Source: Nostoc sp. NMS7
GTDB taxonomy: Bacteria > Cyanobacteriota > Cyanobacteriia > Cyanobacteriales > Nostocaceae
Assembly: GCF_017115085.1 (NCBI RefSeq)
Contig: NZ_JABXKJ010000247.1
Span: forward strand, 96,554 to 160,553
Direction: 5' to 3'
Length of the DNA stretch: 64,000 bases
This document shows positions 57,049 through 64,000 of this stretch, one piece after another (the stretch's first letter is position 1; each line of letters begins with the position of its first letter). Under the pieces are notes generated by a model. The model had not been told where the DNA came from, ran no database searches, and saw only the letters and a list, made by a program, of their open reading frames with translations. A program made the position numbers and the translations under genes.

Positions 57049-58185
57049 TTAAAAGAAATCAGCCATCCAAGGAGAGCTACCTGCAAAGATTTGCGTAGCT
57101 CCTAAAATAGCTGTTTCTGTACCATTCAGTTTTCCCACTTGTTGCAAATGGTAGGGGGTAAACAAACTTGTATACAATGGTGCCAATTCCCGGATATCTA
57201 GCTGCAACTCACCCTTTCCGCCTTTTGTGACTTTACCGCGTCCATTGGCGACAGAAAGAATAAATTTACCATTATTTCCAGTTAGCAAATTATCTTGAAT
57301 TTCTAAGTGCAGTTCAGCTTGGATTCCCGGTGGATAACCCCGCGCCTCTAGCGCCTTGACTACATCTATTACCCGCAGCAGCCAACGACTCTCACGCCAT
57401 ATCTTGGCAGTTTGCTCTGGTAGTAGCAATGTCAGGGAATCAATCGCTGAACTATTCCATCTTACTTGGTGAATTTGAAAGCGATGATTTGCTAGAAAAG
57501 ACCAGAAGGTTTGTGCAGCAGCAAGTGTGCGGAGTACCCAATCTTTTACCCAGAGGATTTCACCATCCTCTGTTCGCTCTTGAGTAAAGATGATGTAGCC
57601 TTGAGGTTGATCTTTAGTACCAATAAAATAGGCATAGACTATTTCCTTCTCATCTGGTTGGATTAAGCGCTCCCAGATTGCTGGATGTCGGTCTAAATAT
57701 CCAGGCGTTTGTCTCGCCTGCTGCTGATATAGTTGATGAAAGACTTGATGATTAATCGGAACTACCGGTTCTAGAGGTAGAGGTTGCTCCCGCACTTGGA
57801 TATTCCTGGTAGCAACTTCCCAAATACACCAGCTACCTCCCTGTTCGTACTCAAGTTTTCGGTACAGGCTTTGAACGGCTGGATAAAGAGCGGAAATTGC
57901 TACGCCCCTAGCATAAAGTTCTTTGAGGGTGTGCTGCATGAGAGCGATCGCAGCTCCCGAACCACGATATTCTGGAGCAATACCTACTACGGCAATTCCT
58001 GTCATTGGTACACGCACACCACCCCACCACTGACCCATATCCAAAGTTGCCAATCCCCCAGCTACTTGCTGCAATTTATGGATTATGCGGAAATTTTCTA
58101 CGCCAATCAGATTGATGTAAGCTTCCTCGCCACCAAGTCCGCTGATAAAACATTGCTCAAGGATATATCTTAATTGTTTTCTCAC
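57049..58185 (-). CDS. Eis-like GNAT N-acetyltransferase with SCP2-type C-terminal domain
   Basis: 378 aa. The N-terminal GNAT domain shows VPMTGIAVVGIAPEYRGSGA and AIALMQHTLKELYARGVAIS, with ALYPAVQSLYRKLEYEQGGS. The middle is a second GNAT-like fold (PQGYIIFTQERTEDGEILWV), and the C-terminus an SCP2-like sterol-carrier fold (AELHLEIQDNLLTGNNGKFI), as in Eis acetyltransferases, which act on amines including aminoglycosides in other bacteria. Natural substrate unknown. ATG start at 58185. Monocistronic. Confidence 0.85.
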   Translation of the reverse strand: MRKQLRYILEQCFISGLGGEEAYINLIGVENFRIIHKLQQVAGGLATLDMGQWWGGVRVPMTGIAVVGIAPEYRGSGAAIALMQHTLKELYARGVAISALYPAVQSLYRKLEYEQGGSWCIWEVATRNIQVREQPLPLEPVVPINHQVFHQLYQQQARQTPGYLDRHPAIWERLIQPDEKEIVYAYFIGTKDQPQGYIIFTQERTEDGEILWVKDWVLRTLAAAQTFWSFLANHRFQIHQVRWNSSAIDSLTLLLPEQTAKIWRESRWLLRVIDVVKALEARGYPPGIQAELHLEIQDNLLTGNNGKFILSVANGRGKVTKGGKGELQLDIRELAPLYTSLFTPYHLQQVGKLNGTETAILGATQIFAGSSPWMADFF

Positions 58186-58455
58186 AACTAACCTGGCTTC
58201 AACTAAAGTTTGTCCATGATGGCTAATTGTGACGGATTAAACCTGATTTGAGTGCCCGATGAGTGCAAGCATTATTTTGCTAATGTAATATTAATTACAG
58301 CAGTTTTCATGTATTTGAACCACATCTGTCGTAGGTTTAACCCATAGTGAATTGACCAACAGTCTCATCTGAACTGGAGAAATATGACAGCGTGTCTTTT
58401 GACATGATTTTACTATTAGAGCAACAATCTTACGTAGTGACTATTTTTACTGGCT

Positions 58456-60561
58456 GTGAAAGAGAACGTGAAAAAGAATTTTTTGTTACTAAAAGTTGCT
58501 TTACCGAGTTTATTGATATCGTTTCCTAGCTTTGCTGCTGAGAGTGAAATTAAGCAGATAAATACTGATAAATCAACCAAAGTCATTTCAGCTATTCCGA
58601 GTTTGAGTGAAATCGAGCTACCCACCACTAATGCCGAATTATTAACTCAACAATTGACACCGAGTCAAATTAATCCAAAGAATCAGCCAGAAACAGAGCA
58701 AACTCCGAGCGATGAGCCAGACATTTCCATAGAAGCGATCGGAGAACCAGACAACCTACCTCAATCTACTCCAACTTACGTAATTGATCAAGAAGAAATT
58801 CAAAAGCAGGGCGCTACAAGTTTAGCCGATATTTTGAAAAGAATGCCTGGTTTTGCGATCAATGATGTAGGTCATGGTGCAGATACTCACACAGGTACAT
58901 ACTATCGGGGAGCCTCAATCAATCAATCTGTATTTTTGATTAATGGCAGACCAATTAACAATAATGTCAACACTTATCATGGTGGAACTGACTTAAATAG
59001 TATCCCCGTAGAGGCTATTGAACGAGTGGAATTATATAGTGGCACAGCCTCCGCATTGTATGGTTCATCAGCCTTTGGGGGAGTTGTGAATATCATCACC
59101 AAAGAAGGTTATGGCAAACCTAAATTGAGCGCTAGTGCAGAATTTGGCTCATTGAGTTTAAATAATCAACAGGTGAGCTATGGTGGTTCATCTGATAATG
59201 TCAAGTATAACTTCAGCTTTGAGAGATTGTTTACAGATAACCGTTACCGCGTCCCCGTAGGTGCCGCAAATCGTGATAATCAGGGGTTTTTATCAAATGC
59301 AGACACAGCTACAAGTACCTACTTTGGTAGCATTGGAGTAGATTTAGATAAAAAAAATTCTTTGAATTTAGATGTTACTAAACTCAGTAGTCGTCGCGGC
59401 TTAATTTATTTTGGGTTCCCTCTCCAAAGAGATAGATTAGATCACGATGGTTTAAACGTTGGCTTATCTTGGAAAACTCGGCTAGGTAATGGGGAAAGCT
59501 CTAATCTGACAACCTCAATTGGTTATAACCAAGATTATTTCAGCACCTATGGTCCTACAGGAGCATTTTACCGTACAGGAGCTTTAGATACACAACAACT
59601 TACAGCCAGGGTAGAGCATGAGTGGAAAGTTACTTCTAATAATAAATTGCGTTGGGGATTAGATTTGAAAAACACCGACTTAACCGGTGATGTTTTGAGT
59701 ACAAATCCTACTAGTATTGCCAAAAACGGAACTGAAGATAGGAGTTTGTTCAATACAGCTTTATTTGCTGTGAATACTTGGAATATTGGCGAGAATTTTC
59801 TGATAGATTTAGGGCTAAGGCAAACCTTTGATAGCCAGTTTGGAAATTATCTTAACCCTAGTGTTGGGTTACGTTATGCCGTCACACCGATAGTAGCAGT
59901 GCGGGGAAGTTGGGCAGGGGGACAACGCAATCCTGGGTTAGATCAGTTGTATATTTATGATACAGTTCATGGTTGGGACCCTAATCCTGATTTAAGACCG
60001 GAAACTGGCTCTACTTGGAGCGCGGGGGTAGATGTCAATTTTTCGGAAAATCTGATTGGACAGTTTACTTACTTTGGTAGTAGTATAGGCGATCGCTTGG
60101 GAGTTATCGCCGGAAAATGGGCAAACATTGGGCTAGTAGATACCAATGGTTTAGAGGCAGCTTTGCAATTAAAAATTGCGGCTGGCTGGTCAACTTTCCT
60201 CAACTATACTTATACAGATTCCCAAATAAAAACAGGCTCAGAAAAAGGTTTACAGTTGGGTTTGATTCCCTATTCTGTACTTCAAACTGGTGTGGGTTAT
60301 CAAAATACAGGTTGGCAAGCTAACTTATATGTTACTTATAATAGTGGCGCTCGTAGATCCATCTTTGCTAACCCTGGTGACAAGCCTACAGATTTTGCAC
60401 CGTCTTTTGTGAATTTAGATTTAAGCGGTCGTATACCTCTAACTAGCAATTTAGGACTAACAGTTTATTTAGAAAATTTACTCGGTGAACAATATGAACG
60501 AGTTAATCGCATATATAGCCCTGGATTCACTTTTCGTCTGGGTTTAAGCGCCAATTTTTAG
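58456..60561 (+). CDS. TonB-dependent outer-membrane receptor
   Basis: 701 aa. A signal peptide (NFLLLKVALPSLLISFPSFA) is followed by a ~90-residue polar linker, then the plug domain (TYVIDQEEIQKQGATSLADI, LKRMPGFAINDVG, YRGASINQSVFLINGRPINN, IPVEAIERVELYSGTASALY, GSSAFGGVVNIITKEG) and a 22-strand type barrel ending in the Phe-terminated strand TFRLGLSANF. The linker is short of the AMIN domain often found in Nostoc receptors. The ligand could be cobalamin or a ferric siderophore; no neighbour helps. GTG at 58456 is used, with a second GTG at 58468. No TonB, ExbBD or periplasmic protein gene is adjacent. Confidence 0.92.
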   Translation: MKENVKKNFLLLKVALPSLLISFPSFAAESEIKQINTDKSTKVISAIPSLSEIELPTTNAELLTQQLTPSQINPKNQPETEQTPSDEPDISIEAIGEPDNLPQSTPTYVIDQEEIQKQGATSLADILKRMPGFAINDVGHGADTHTGTYYRGASINQSVFLINGRPINNNVNTYHGGTDLNSIPVEAIERVELYSGTASALYGSSAFGGVVNIITKEGYGKPKLSASAEFGSLSLNNQQVSYGGSSDNVKYNFSFERLFTDNRYRVPVGAANRDNQGFLSNADTATSTYFGSIGVDLDKKNSLNLDVTKLSSRRGLIYFGFPLQRDRLDHDGLNVGLSWKTRLGNGESSNLTTSIGYNQDYFSTYGPTGAFYRTGALDTQQLTARVEHEWKVTSNNKLRWGLDLKNTDLTGDVLSTNPTSIAKNGTEDRSLFNTALFAVNTWNIGENFLIDLGLRQTFDSQFGNYLNPSVGLRYAVTPIVAVRGSWAGGQRNPGLDQLYIYDTVHGWDPNPDLRPETGSTWSAGVDVNFSENLIGQFTYFGSSIGDRLGVIAGKWANIGLVDTNGLEAALQLKIAAGWSTFLNYTYTDSQIKTGSEKGLQLGLIPYSVLQTGVGYQNTGWQANLYVTYNSGARRSIFANPGDKPTDFAPSFVNLDLSGRIPLTSNLGLTVYLENLLGEQYERVNRIYSPGFTFRLGLSANF

Positions 60562-60657
60562 GTATTAAATGTAGAGATTTTGTGATTGCAAAGTCTCTAT
60601 ATTATTGGGATAAATAGTATTGTTTGAGATTCTGGAAACAGTTTTTTGGTAAAGACG

Positions 60658-60683
60658 ACGCACCACCATACAAGATGGTGCGT
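60658..60683 (+). terminator. Terminator-like hairpin after the TonB receptor gene
   Basis: ACGCACC and GGTGCGT bracket ACCATACAAGAT, giving a stem that extends with one mismatch. The flanks are weak in T, so it may be one of the dispersed GGTGCGTTAAGC repeats rather than a strict intrinsic terminator. Confidence 0.4.
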
Positions 60684-60745
60684 TAAGCTTTAGCCGTAAT
60701 CCGCCCTACTTAAGATTTACTTTTAATCTAAAATCCCAAATTGCT

Positions 60746-61042
60746 ATGAGAGCCAAAATAGAAAATAAAATACTTTTTATCCACCACGAAGATTTGCCAG
60801 AGTTTAAGAAAGGTGGCTCTGTAGTGAGAAATTCATATTTCTGGGCGCTACGTTCAATTGCCGGTAAAGCTTCGCGTTATCGTGATTGGGAATACGAACC
60901 GGAGGTTTGGCTAGCACTTTCGAGAATGCTTTTGTCCTTTGCTGAATCTGGCTATTTGGGTTATAGAGAAACCTTGCTAGAGTTTCCCTTATCTCAAGGG
61001 GAAATTCCTAATTTGCTACGAGATGCCTCCACTTGGGAGTAG
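60746..61042 (+). CDS. Small protein of unknown function, 98 aa
   Basis: 98 aa, soluble: MRAKIENKILFIHHEDLPEF, VVRNSYFWALRSIAGKASRY, RDWEYEPEVWLALSRMLLSF and a tail ending DASTWE. It has coherent hydrophobic periodicity and neighbour-like codon use, with ATG at 60746. I recognise no domain. Aromatic and basic residues (WEYEPEVWLAL) suggest a folded helical protein. It lies between the TonB receptor and a convergent GIY-YIG gene. Confidence 0.6.
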   Translation: MRAKIENKILFIHHEDLPEFKKGGSVVRNSYFWALRSIAGKASRYRDWEYEPEVWLALSRMLLSFAESGYLGYRETLLEFPLSQGEIPNLLRDASTWE

Positions 61043-61136
61043 GGATGCATAGCTGTTGGGGTTAGGAAAACCCTTGATTTTGGATTAATCCACGGAGGTA
61101 AAGCAAGGCAATATGTTTGGTTAACGATAATAGTAA

Positions 61137-61163
61137 GTTGGGTTGAACGAAGTAAAACCCAAC
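61137..61163. terminator. Hairpin between convergent genes
   Basis: GTTGGGTT (61137-61144) and AACCCAAC (61156-61163) form an 8-bp stem around GAACGAAGTAA, followed by a T-tract (GAGTTTTTCC). It is suitably placed to end the rightward 98-aa gene and, less clearly, the leftward GIY-YIG gene. Confidence 0.5.
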
Positions 61164-61186
61164 AAGAGTTTTTCCTATAACTACCT

Positions 61187-61735
61187 TCATTTCAAATCTA
61201 GTAAACCTTCTTCTTTCAATTTAGGATTGAAGCGAATTTGCATTTGCAAACCACGCACCTCTAGCAATTGGGTTGAAATTTCTGCTTCTACTCTCCGTGC
61301 CACATTTTTAATAATTTTTATCTGTGCTAATTCATCATTAGCTGGATTTTGATAATTTGCCTGTTCTTCAGGTGTCATTATCACTTTCACATCAATGGGA
61401 TGAGTCCATTTTTCCTTATTATCTCCATTTCCCCAAGGCACACTGCCATTTTCCGCAATCCAAGCATTTTCAGTATTTTCTAAAATTGTGCGACTAGGAC
61501 GTTCAATAGTTTGAACTTTCACCCAATAGCATTGCTGTGGCTGACGGACTAAATGCTGCTTCAGGCTGAGATAAACATCACGGGAGTATCCGACAAATTG
61601 AAGTATTTTTTCTTGGTCAAAGATAGCATATACCCCGATTTTACTCTGAAATTGTTCGGGTAATTGACCGCGATCGTCAATGTAAGGAATGTATTCTAGA
61701 GATGCCAAAGAAGAGAAATTCGTTTCAAGAGCCAT
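61187..61735 (-). CDS. GIY-YIG nuclease family protein
   Basis: 182 aa. The GIY-YIG fold is recognisable as IGVYAIFDQEKILQFVGYSR (GVY and VGYS strands), DVYLSLKQHLVRQPQQCYWV and a conserved Glu-like position in ENTENAWIAENGSVP. The C-terminal ~80 residues (HPIDVKVIMTPEEQANYQNP; LAQIKIIKNVARRVEAEIST) are a cyanobacterial/plant extension. Members occur in plastids and cyanobacteria; a DNA or RNA target is unknown. ATG at 61735. It lies 72 bp after the 109-aa gene on the same strand. Confidence 0.8.
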   Translation of the reverse strand: MALETNFSSLASLEYIPYIDDRGQLPEQFQSKIGVYAIFDQEKILQFVGYSRDVYLSLKQHLVRQPQQCYWVKVQTIERPSRTILENTENAWIAENGSVPWGNGDNKEKWTHPIDVKVIMTPEEQANYQNPANDELAQIKIIKNVARRVEAEISTQLLEVRGLQMQIRFNPKLKEEGLLDLK

Positions 61736-61807
61736 ACATCAAATATCAAACTTACTATTTACCTTCAGAATTGAGAATTGCTAATTAGAAAAAAATTATC
61801 TTCAAAA

Positions 61808-62137
61808 TTATCCCCTACCAAATTTTTGGTAAATTGCACAAAGGCGACTGGGTTTAAAAATCTTAGCACTAAACATGAAATTTGGTGGGACGTTGATGAT
61901 CGCATATTCATCAGATTCATGATATTTTTCAAATTCTGCTGGCATTCCTTTAGTGGTAGTTAAGCTGTAAGGAACTGGTTGGAAAAGTAATTCTGTAAAT
62001 TTAATTTGCTCACACTGCAACTGTTGACAAATTTGGTTTAAGAAAGCAACGCTTGTCAATAAATCGAATAGAGTTTCTTGAGCTTGTGCTTCAAGAGTGA
62101 AACTGCTATCAAAGTTCTGGACGATTTTAAGGGGCAT
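61808..62137 (-). CDS. Conserved small protein, unknown, upstream of the GIY-YIG gene
   Basis: 109 aa soluble: MPLKIVQNFDSSFTLEAQAQ, ETLFDLLTSVAFLNQICQQL, then EYAIINVPPNFMFSAKIFKP. Helical first half and beta-rich second half. No domain recognised. Codon use and ATG start look real, and its position 72 bp before the GIY-YIG gene suggests a two-gene unit. No ribosome-binding site stronger than GGGGC upstream. Confidence 0.55.
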   Translation of the reverse strand: MPLKIVQNFDSSFTLEAQAQETLFDLLTSVAFLNQICQQLQCEQIKFTELLFQPVPYSLTTTKGMPAEFEKYHESDEYAIINVPPNFMFSAKIFKPSRLCAIYQKFGRG

Positions 62138-62280
62138 TTTCTGTATAGGTAGTTATTAAGGATTAAGTGATCAGAGAAAATAGATAACATATTGCACATG
62201 GTCATCAAAAACTGCTAGTCAACGAAGACTACCTTTTTATGCAGATGAGCTTTGGAAAAAATCACCACTTTCAGATCAGC

Positions 62281-62401
62281 AGACCTCTTGCAAAAGTCCC
62301 TAACACCCCACCCCCAGCCCCTAAGAGCAGGCTCTTAGGGGAGAATTTGACGTAAGTCAAAGGCGGGGTGGGGTTCTTTTTTTGATTTATGCAAGAAGTC
62401 T
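62281..62401. mobile_element. MITE-like element, 121 bp, copy 2
   Basis: Begins AGACCTCTTGCAAAAGTCCC and ends GATTTATGCAAGAAGTCT, the inverted-repeat ends of the element at 50694-50804, but in the opposite orientation. The interior shares AACCCCACCCCGCC and GGGGTGTTAGGGACT strings and has an extra hairpin (CTAAGAGCAGGCTCTTAG). No target duplication is evident. The rest of the 600-bp spacer around it has no gene. Confidence 0.75.
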
Positions 62402-62739
62402 ACCCTATTGGATTGTAGGACTTCTGTTAGCCACACGAGGAAGCTGTCATGATTAAGAATCGTGAAGTTTAGCAGATTTTCAGAGGTAGGCGATTTCTGC
62501 TTAACGCTATGCTGACAAACTCCAGATATAACGCCATCATCCGAAAGCGATGCCTACGGACAGATGTTGGCTAACGCACTTACCACACCAGCCCCCACCT
62601 CTCTAAAAATGATTTTCACACAACAAAAATGAGTGGATAATCGTGATCTCAACCACAACTCTCCACTCAAAGTTTACTAAATCCGGGTTATTAGAAAAAG
62701 CGTAATTAGATTATTGAAATTTGAGAAAATTCAAATCAA
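62402..62739. other. 338-bp spacer, no gene found
   Basis: Stop-rich sequence with a short repeat-like piece (GCGATGCCTACGGACAGATG, near 62546) and an AT-rich end. Nothing further is supported. Confidence 0.45.
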
Positions 62740-62940
62740 TTAACGTGACTCAGTTCCCTGATTAGGGCTACCTGCTACAGGATCTTCGCCTGGTGCTTCT
62801 GGTGTAGCAGTGGTTTTAGCATTACTCTGTTCAGCATCACCAGTTTTGCGGATCTCTTCGTCGATGGGGGTTTGGTAGCCACCAGAAGCACTAGGCGTAC
62901 TTTCTTGATTATTAGGTTTTTGTTTTTCTTGTTCAGCCAT
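62740..62940 (-). CDS. Small hydrophilic low-complexity protein
   Basis: 66 aa from MAEQEKQKPNNQESTPSASG (ATG 62940; a longer frame to 62958 adds MIRDVI). It is rich in Gly, Pro, Gln, Glu, Thr and Ser (YQTPIDEEIRKTGDAEQSNA) with no hydrophobic core, suggesting an intrinsically disordered protein. Similar short disordered proteins occur in Nostoc; I cannot give a function. AGGGATGTAATC upstream is a modest ribosome-binding site. Confidence 0.6.
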   Translation of the reverse strand: MAEQEKQKPNNQESTPSASGGYQTPIDEEIRKTGDAEQSNAKTTATPEAPGEDPVAGSPNQGTESR

Positions 62941-63251
62941 GATTACATCCCTAATCATTTATTCTTGGGATTATTTTAAGAAAATTTGGGGTTTGAGTGT
63001 ATCTATCCAGAATCTAGTTATGGTTGATTCGCTCCTCTATCGGAAGTATTGTTTCTTACTACTCATGTATGCTGACAAAAATCCCTAAATATGGAATTTG
63101 TTAAGTTGAAAACGCTTGCTGTGGTTAAGGGAGAACTTGGAACGGGTTTGATGTCGAAGTTGCTTTATTGATAGTTGACAGGAAATGGCAAATGAGGTAA
63201 GTGAATAATATGGTGTGATGATTGTGAGATATAACTATCAAAGTATAATTC

Positions 63252-63803
63252 ATGAACCAGAGCAATCTATCGTTACCATCTGGATGTGTCCTTCGCAAGG
63301 CAAGCTTGGCGGATCAGTGGTCGATTCGATTGCTGGTATTCTCAGCGAAACTCGACCCAACCCAATTAAACTGGCGGCAATTTTGGGTAATTGAATGCGA
63401 TGCCCTTCTCTACGAGACGCTGCGCGAACGACAGGCTCAGGGTAAGACCTACGGCGGGCAAAGCCTACGCAATCTGGTAGCTTGTGGACAGCTACGCAAT
63501 TTCTCAGGGGCACAAGAACTTGGTAGTTTGGTGGTTGCATCAGCTTGGAGAGGTCGCGGTTTGGCTACTTTGCTAACGCAGCATTTGATTAAGACAGCAA
63601 CACAGCCACTTTATCTGGAATGTTTAGGTCAGCGACTGGCGCAGTTTTACAGTCGCTTTGGTTTTGTGCCAATATCTTTTGAAGACTTGCCACAATTTCC
63701 TCAGACAAGTGGCTTATCTACGCTCAAGGGAAAATTTAGATTCTCGCAATTGGCTAAAAGGCTGCTTAGAGTTCCTGTAGTGTTCATGGAATATCAAGGT
63801 TAG
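63252..63803 (+). CDS. GNAT-family acetyltransferase with in-frame repeat insertion
   Basis: 183 aa. The acetyl-CoA-binding loop is GSLVVASAWRGRGLATLLTQ, followed by HLIKTATQPLYLECLGQRLA and QFYSRFGFVPISFEDLPQF. The start MNQSNLSLPSGCVLRKASLA leads to FWVIECD. Residues 51-73 (ALLYETLRERQAQGKTYGGQ SLR) are translated from a dispersed palindromic repeat (63402-63470) placed between IECD and NLVACGQLRN, strands that would normally be adjacent. The insert is a multiple of three and has no stop. Substrate unknown. ATG 63252; monocistronic. Confidence 0.8.
   Translation: MNQSNLSLPSGCVLRKASLADQWSIRLLVFSAKLDPTQLNWRQFWVIECDALLYETLRERQAQGKTYGGQSLRNLVACGQLRNFSGAQELGSLVVASAWRGRGLATLLTQHLIKTATQPLYLECLGQRLAQFYSRFGFVPISFEDLPQFPQTSGLSTLKGKFRFSQLAKRLLRVPVVFMEYQG
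63402..63470 (+). repeat. Palindromic repeat inserted in the GNAT gene
   Basis: CTTCTCTACGAGACGCTGCG and GACCTACGGCGGGCAAAGCC belong to the dispersed family also seen at about 33721-33765, 43741 and 56898. The insert is 69 bp and keeps the reading frame. Confidence 0.75.
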
Positions 63804-63871
63804 TTAGGTTTTTGTCTTAAGTTGTTTTAGAATGAACGCAATCAGCAATTGCTCCAGCGTACTCAGCCGTA

Positions 63872-63934
63872 GATGTCGCTGAAATAGCAAATGATGTCGC
63901 CGAAATAGCAAATGATGTCGCCGATGTTATGATA
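63872..63934 (+). repeat. 21-bp tandem repeat, about three units
   Basis: GATGTCGCTGAAATAGCAAA and its near copies start at 63872, 63893 and 63914. In one + frame they encode heptads DVAEIAN, but no start codon serves that frame, so a gene is not called; a minus-strand 60-codon frame is likewise doubtful and runs to the window edge. Confidence 0.75.
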
Positions 63935-64000
63935 TTGGTCAATTCCTTGATAACCACTATCATGTAGACCTTGTGTTTTGGGATGAAAATGAATCCCACT

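Noticed and set aside
58186..58455. Cobalamin riboswitch before the TonB-dependent receptor
   Set aside because: No conserved cobalamin-box sequence or suitable pairing could be found; the spacer instead holds a dispersed repeat.
63817..63999. 60-codon minus frame at the window edge
   Set aside because: Mostly translation of a 21-bp repeat (ATSFAIS heptads); truncated by the window end, so undecidable and not called.

Overview
The window comes from a filamentous, heterocyst-type cyanobacterium of the Nostoc/Anabaena group. The evidence is many HIP1 octamers (GCGATCGC), heptanucleotide tandem repeats, dispersed palindromic repeats, cyanobacterial families (PetH, DUF502, DUF3155, DUF3611, DUF3326, HpsJ, a CCB-type assembly factor, a Hik2/CSK-type kinase, an ethylene-receptor-like kinase) and a moderate GC content. 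No rRNA, tRNA, CRISPR array or phage module was found. Assignments rest on reading motifs, without database searches.

Layout. 1-11 kb: 3' end of petH, homoserine dehydrogenase, a Uma2 nuclease, then a leftward housekeeping block (DUF502, nusB, ftsY, SpoIIE-type phosphatase) preceded by a family-2 glycosyltransferase and an HpsJ-like membrane protein. 11-20 kb: a secreted protein, a small basic protein (paralogue at 49 kb), DUF2358, a HupE-like protein, relics of two nucleases, an ethylene-receptor-like histidine kinase and an ABC exporter. 20-31 kb: an internally deleted ElyC-like protein, galE, a tiny DUF6888/DUF6887 pair, a TauE/SafE-type transporter with a secreted partner, a TIR/S-layer chimera, a Hik2-like kinase, DUF3155, a CCB1-like protein and a PadR regulator. 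31-37 kb: DUF3611, nested transposable elements, serS, rseP, nth, rpsN and aat. 37-43 kb: decayed toxin-antitoxin genes (DUF4258/MqsA-type, two HicB relics), DUF29 and acnB with a duplicated 3' end. 43-50 kb: repeats, a ferredoxin, GT39, DUF3326, a CPBP protease and purN. 50-55 kb: an island between two copies of the purN/permease junction. 55-64 kb: a thermonuclease, a ferritin-like protein, an Eis-like acetyltransferase, a TonB-dependent receptor, a GIY-YIG protein and a GNAT acetyltransferase.

The most unusual region is 50.6-54.4 kb. A ~105-bp direct repeat carrying the purN 5' end and the permease 5' end bounds it on both sides. Inside are a formylglycine-generating-enzyme-fold protein that has lost its N-terminus and whose C-terminus looks like the adenine-depleted variable region of a diversity-generating retroelement, plus three toxin-antitoxin modules (UPF0175/DUF3368, BrnT/BrnA, MazE/MazF). 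Two broken copies of the UPF0175 gene start lie in the same island. The retroelement reverse transcriptase and template repeat are not in this window.

A second theme is repeat-driven remodelling of genes. Palindromic repeats sit in frame inside the Uma2 and GNAT genes, a MITE-like element splits a ghost copy of the permease start, an IS remnant is nested in another MITE, and several separate 21-bp arrays are present.
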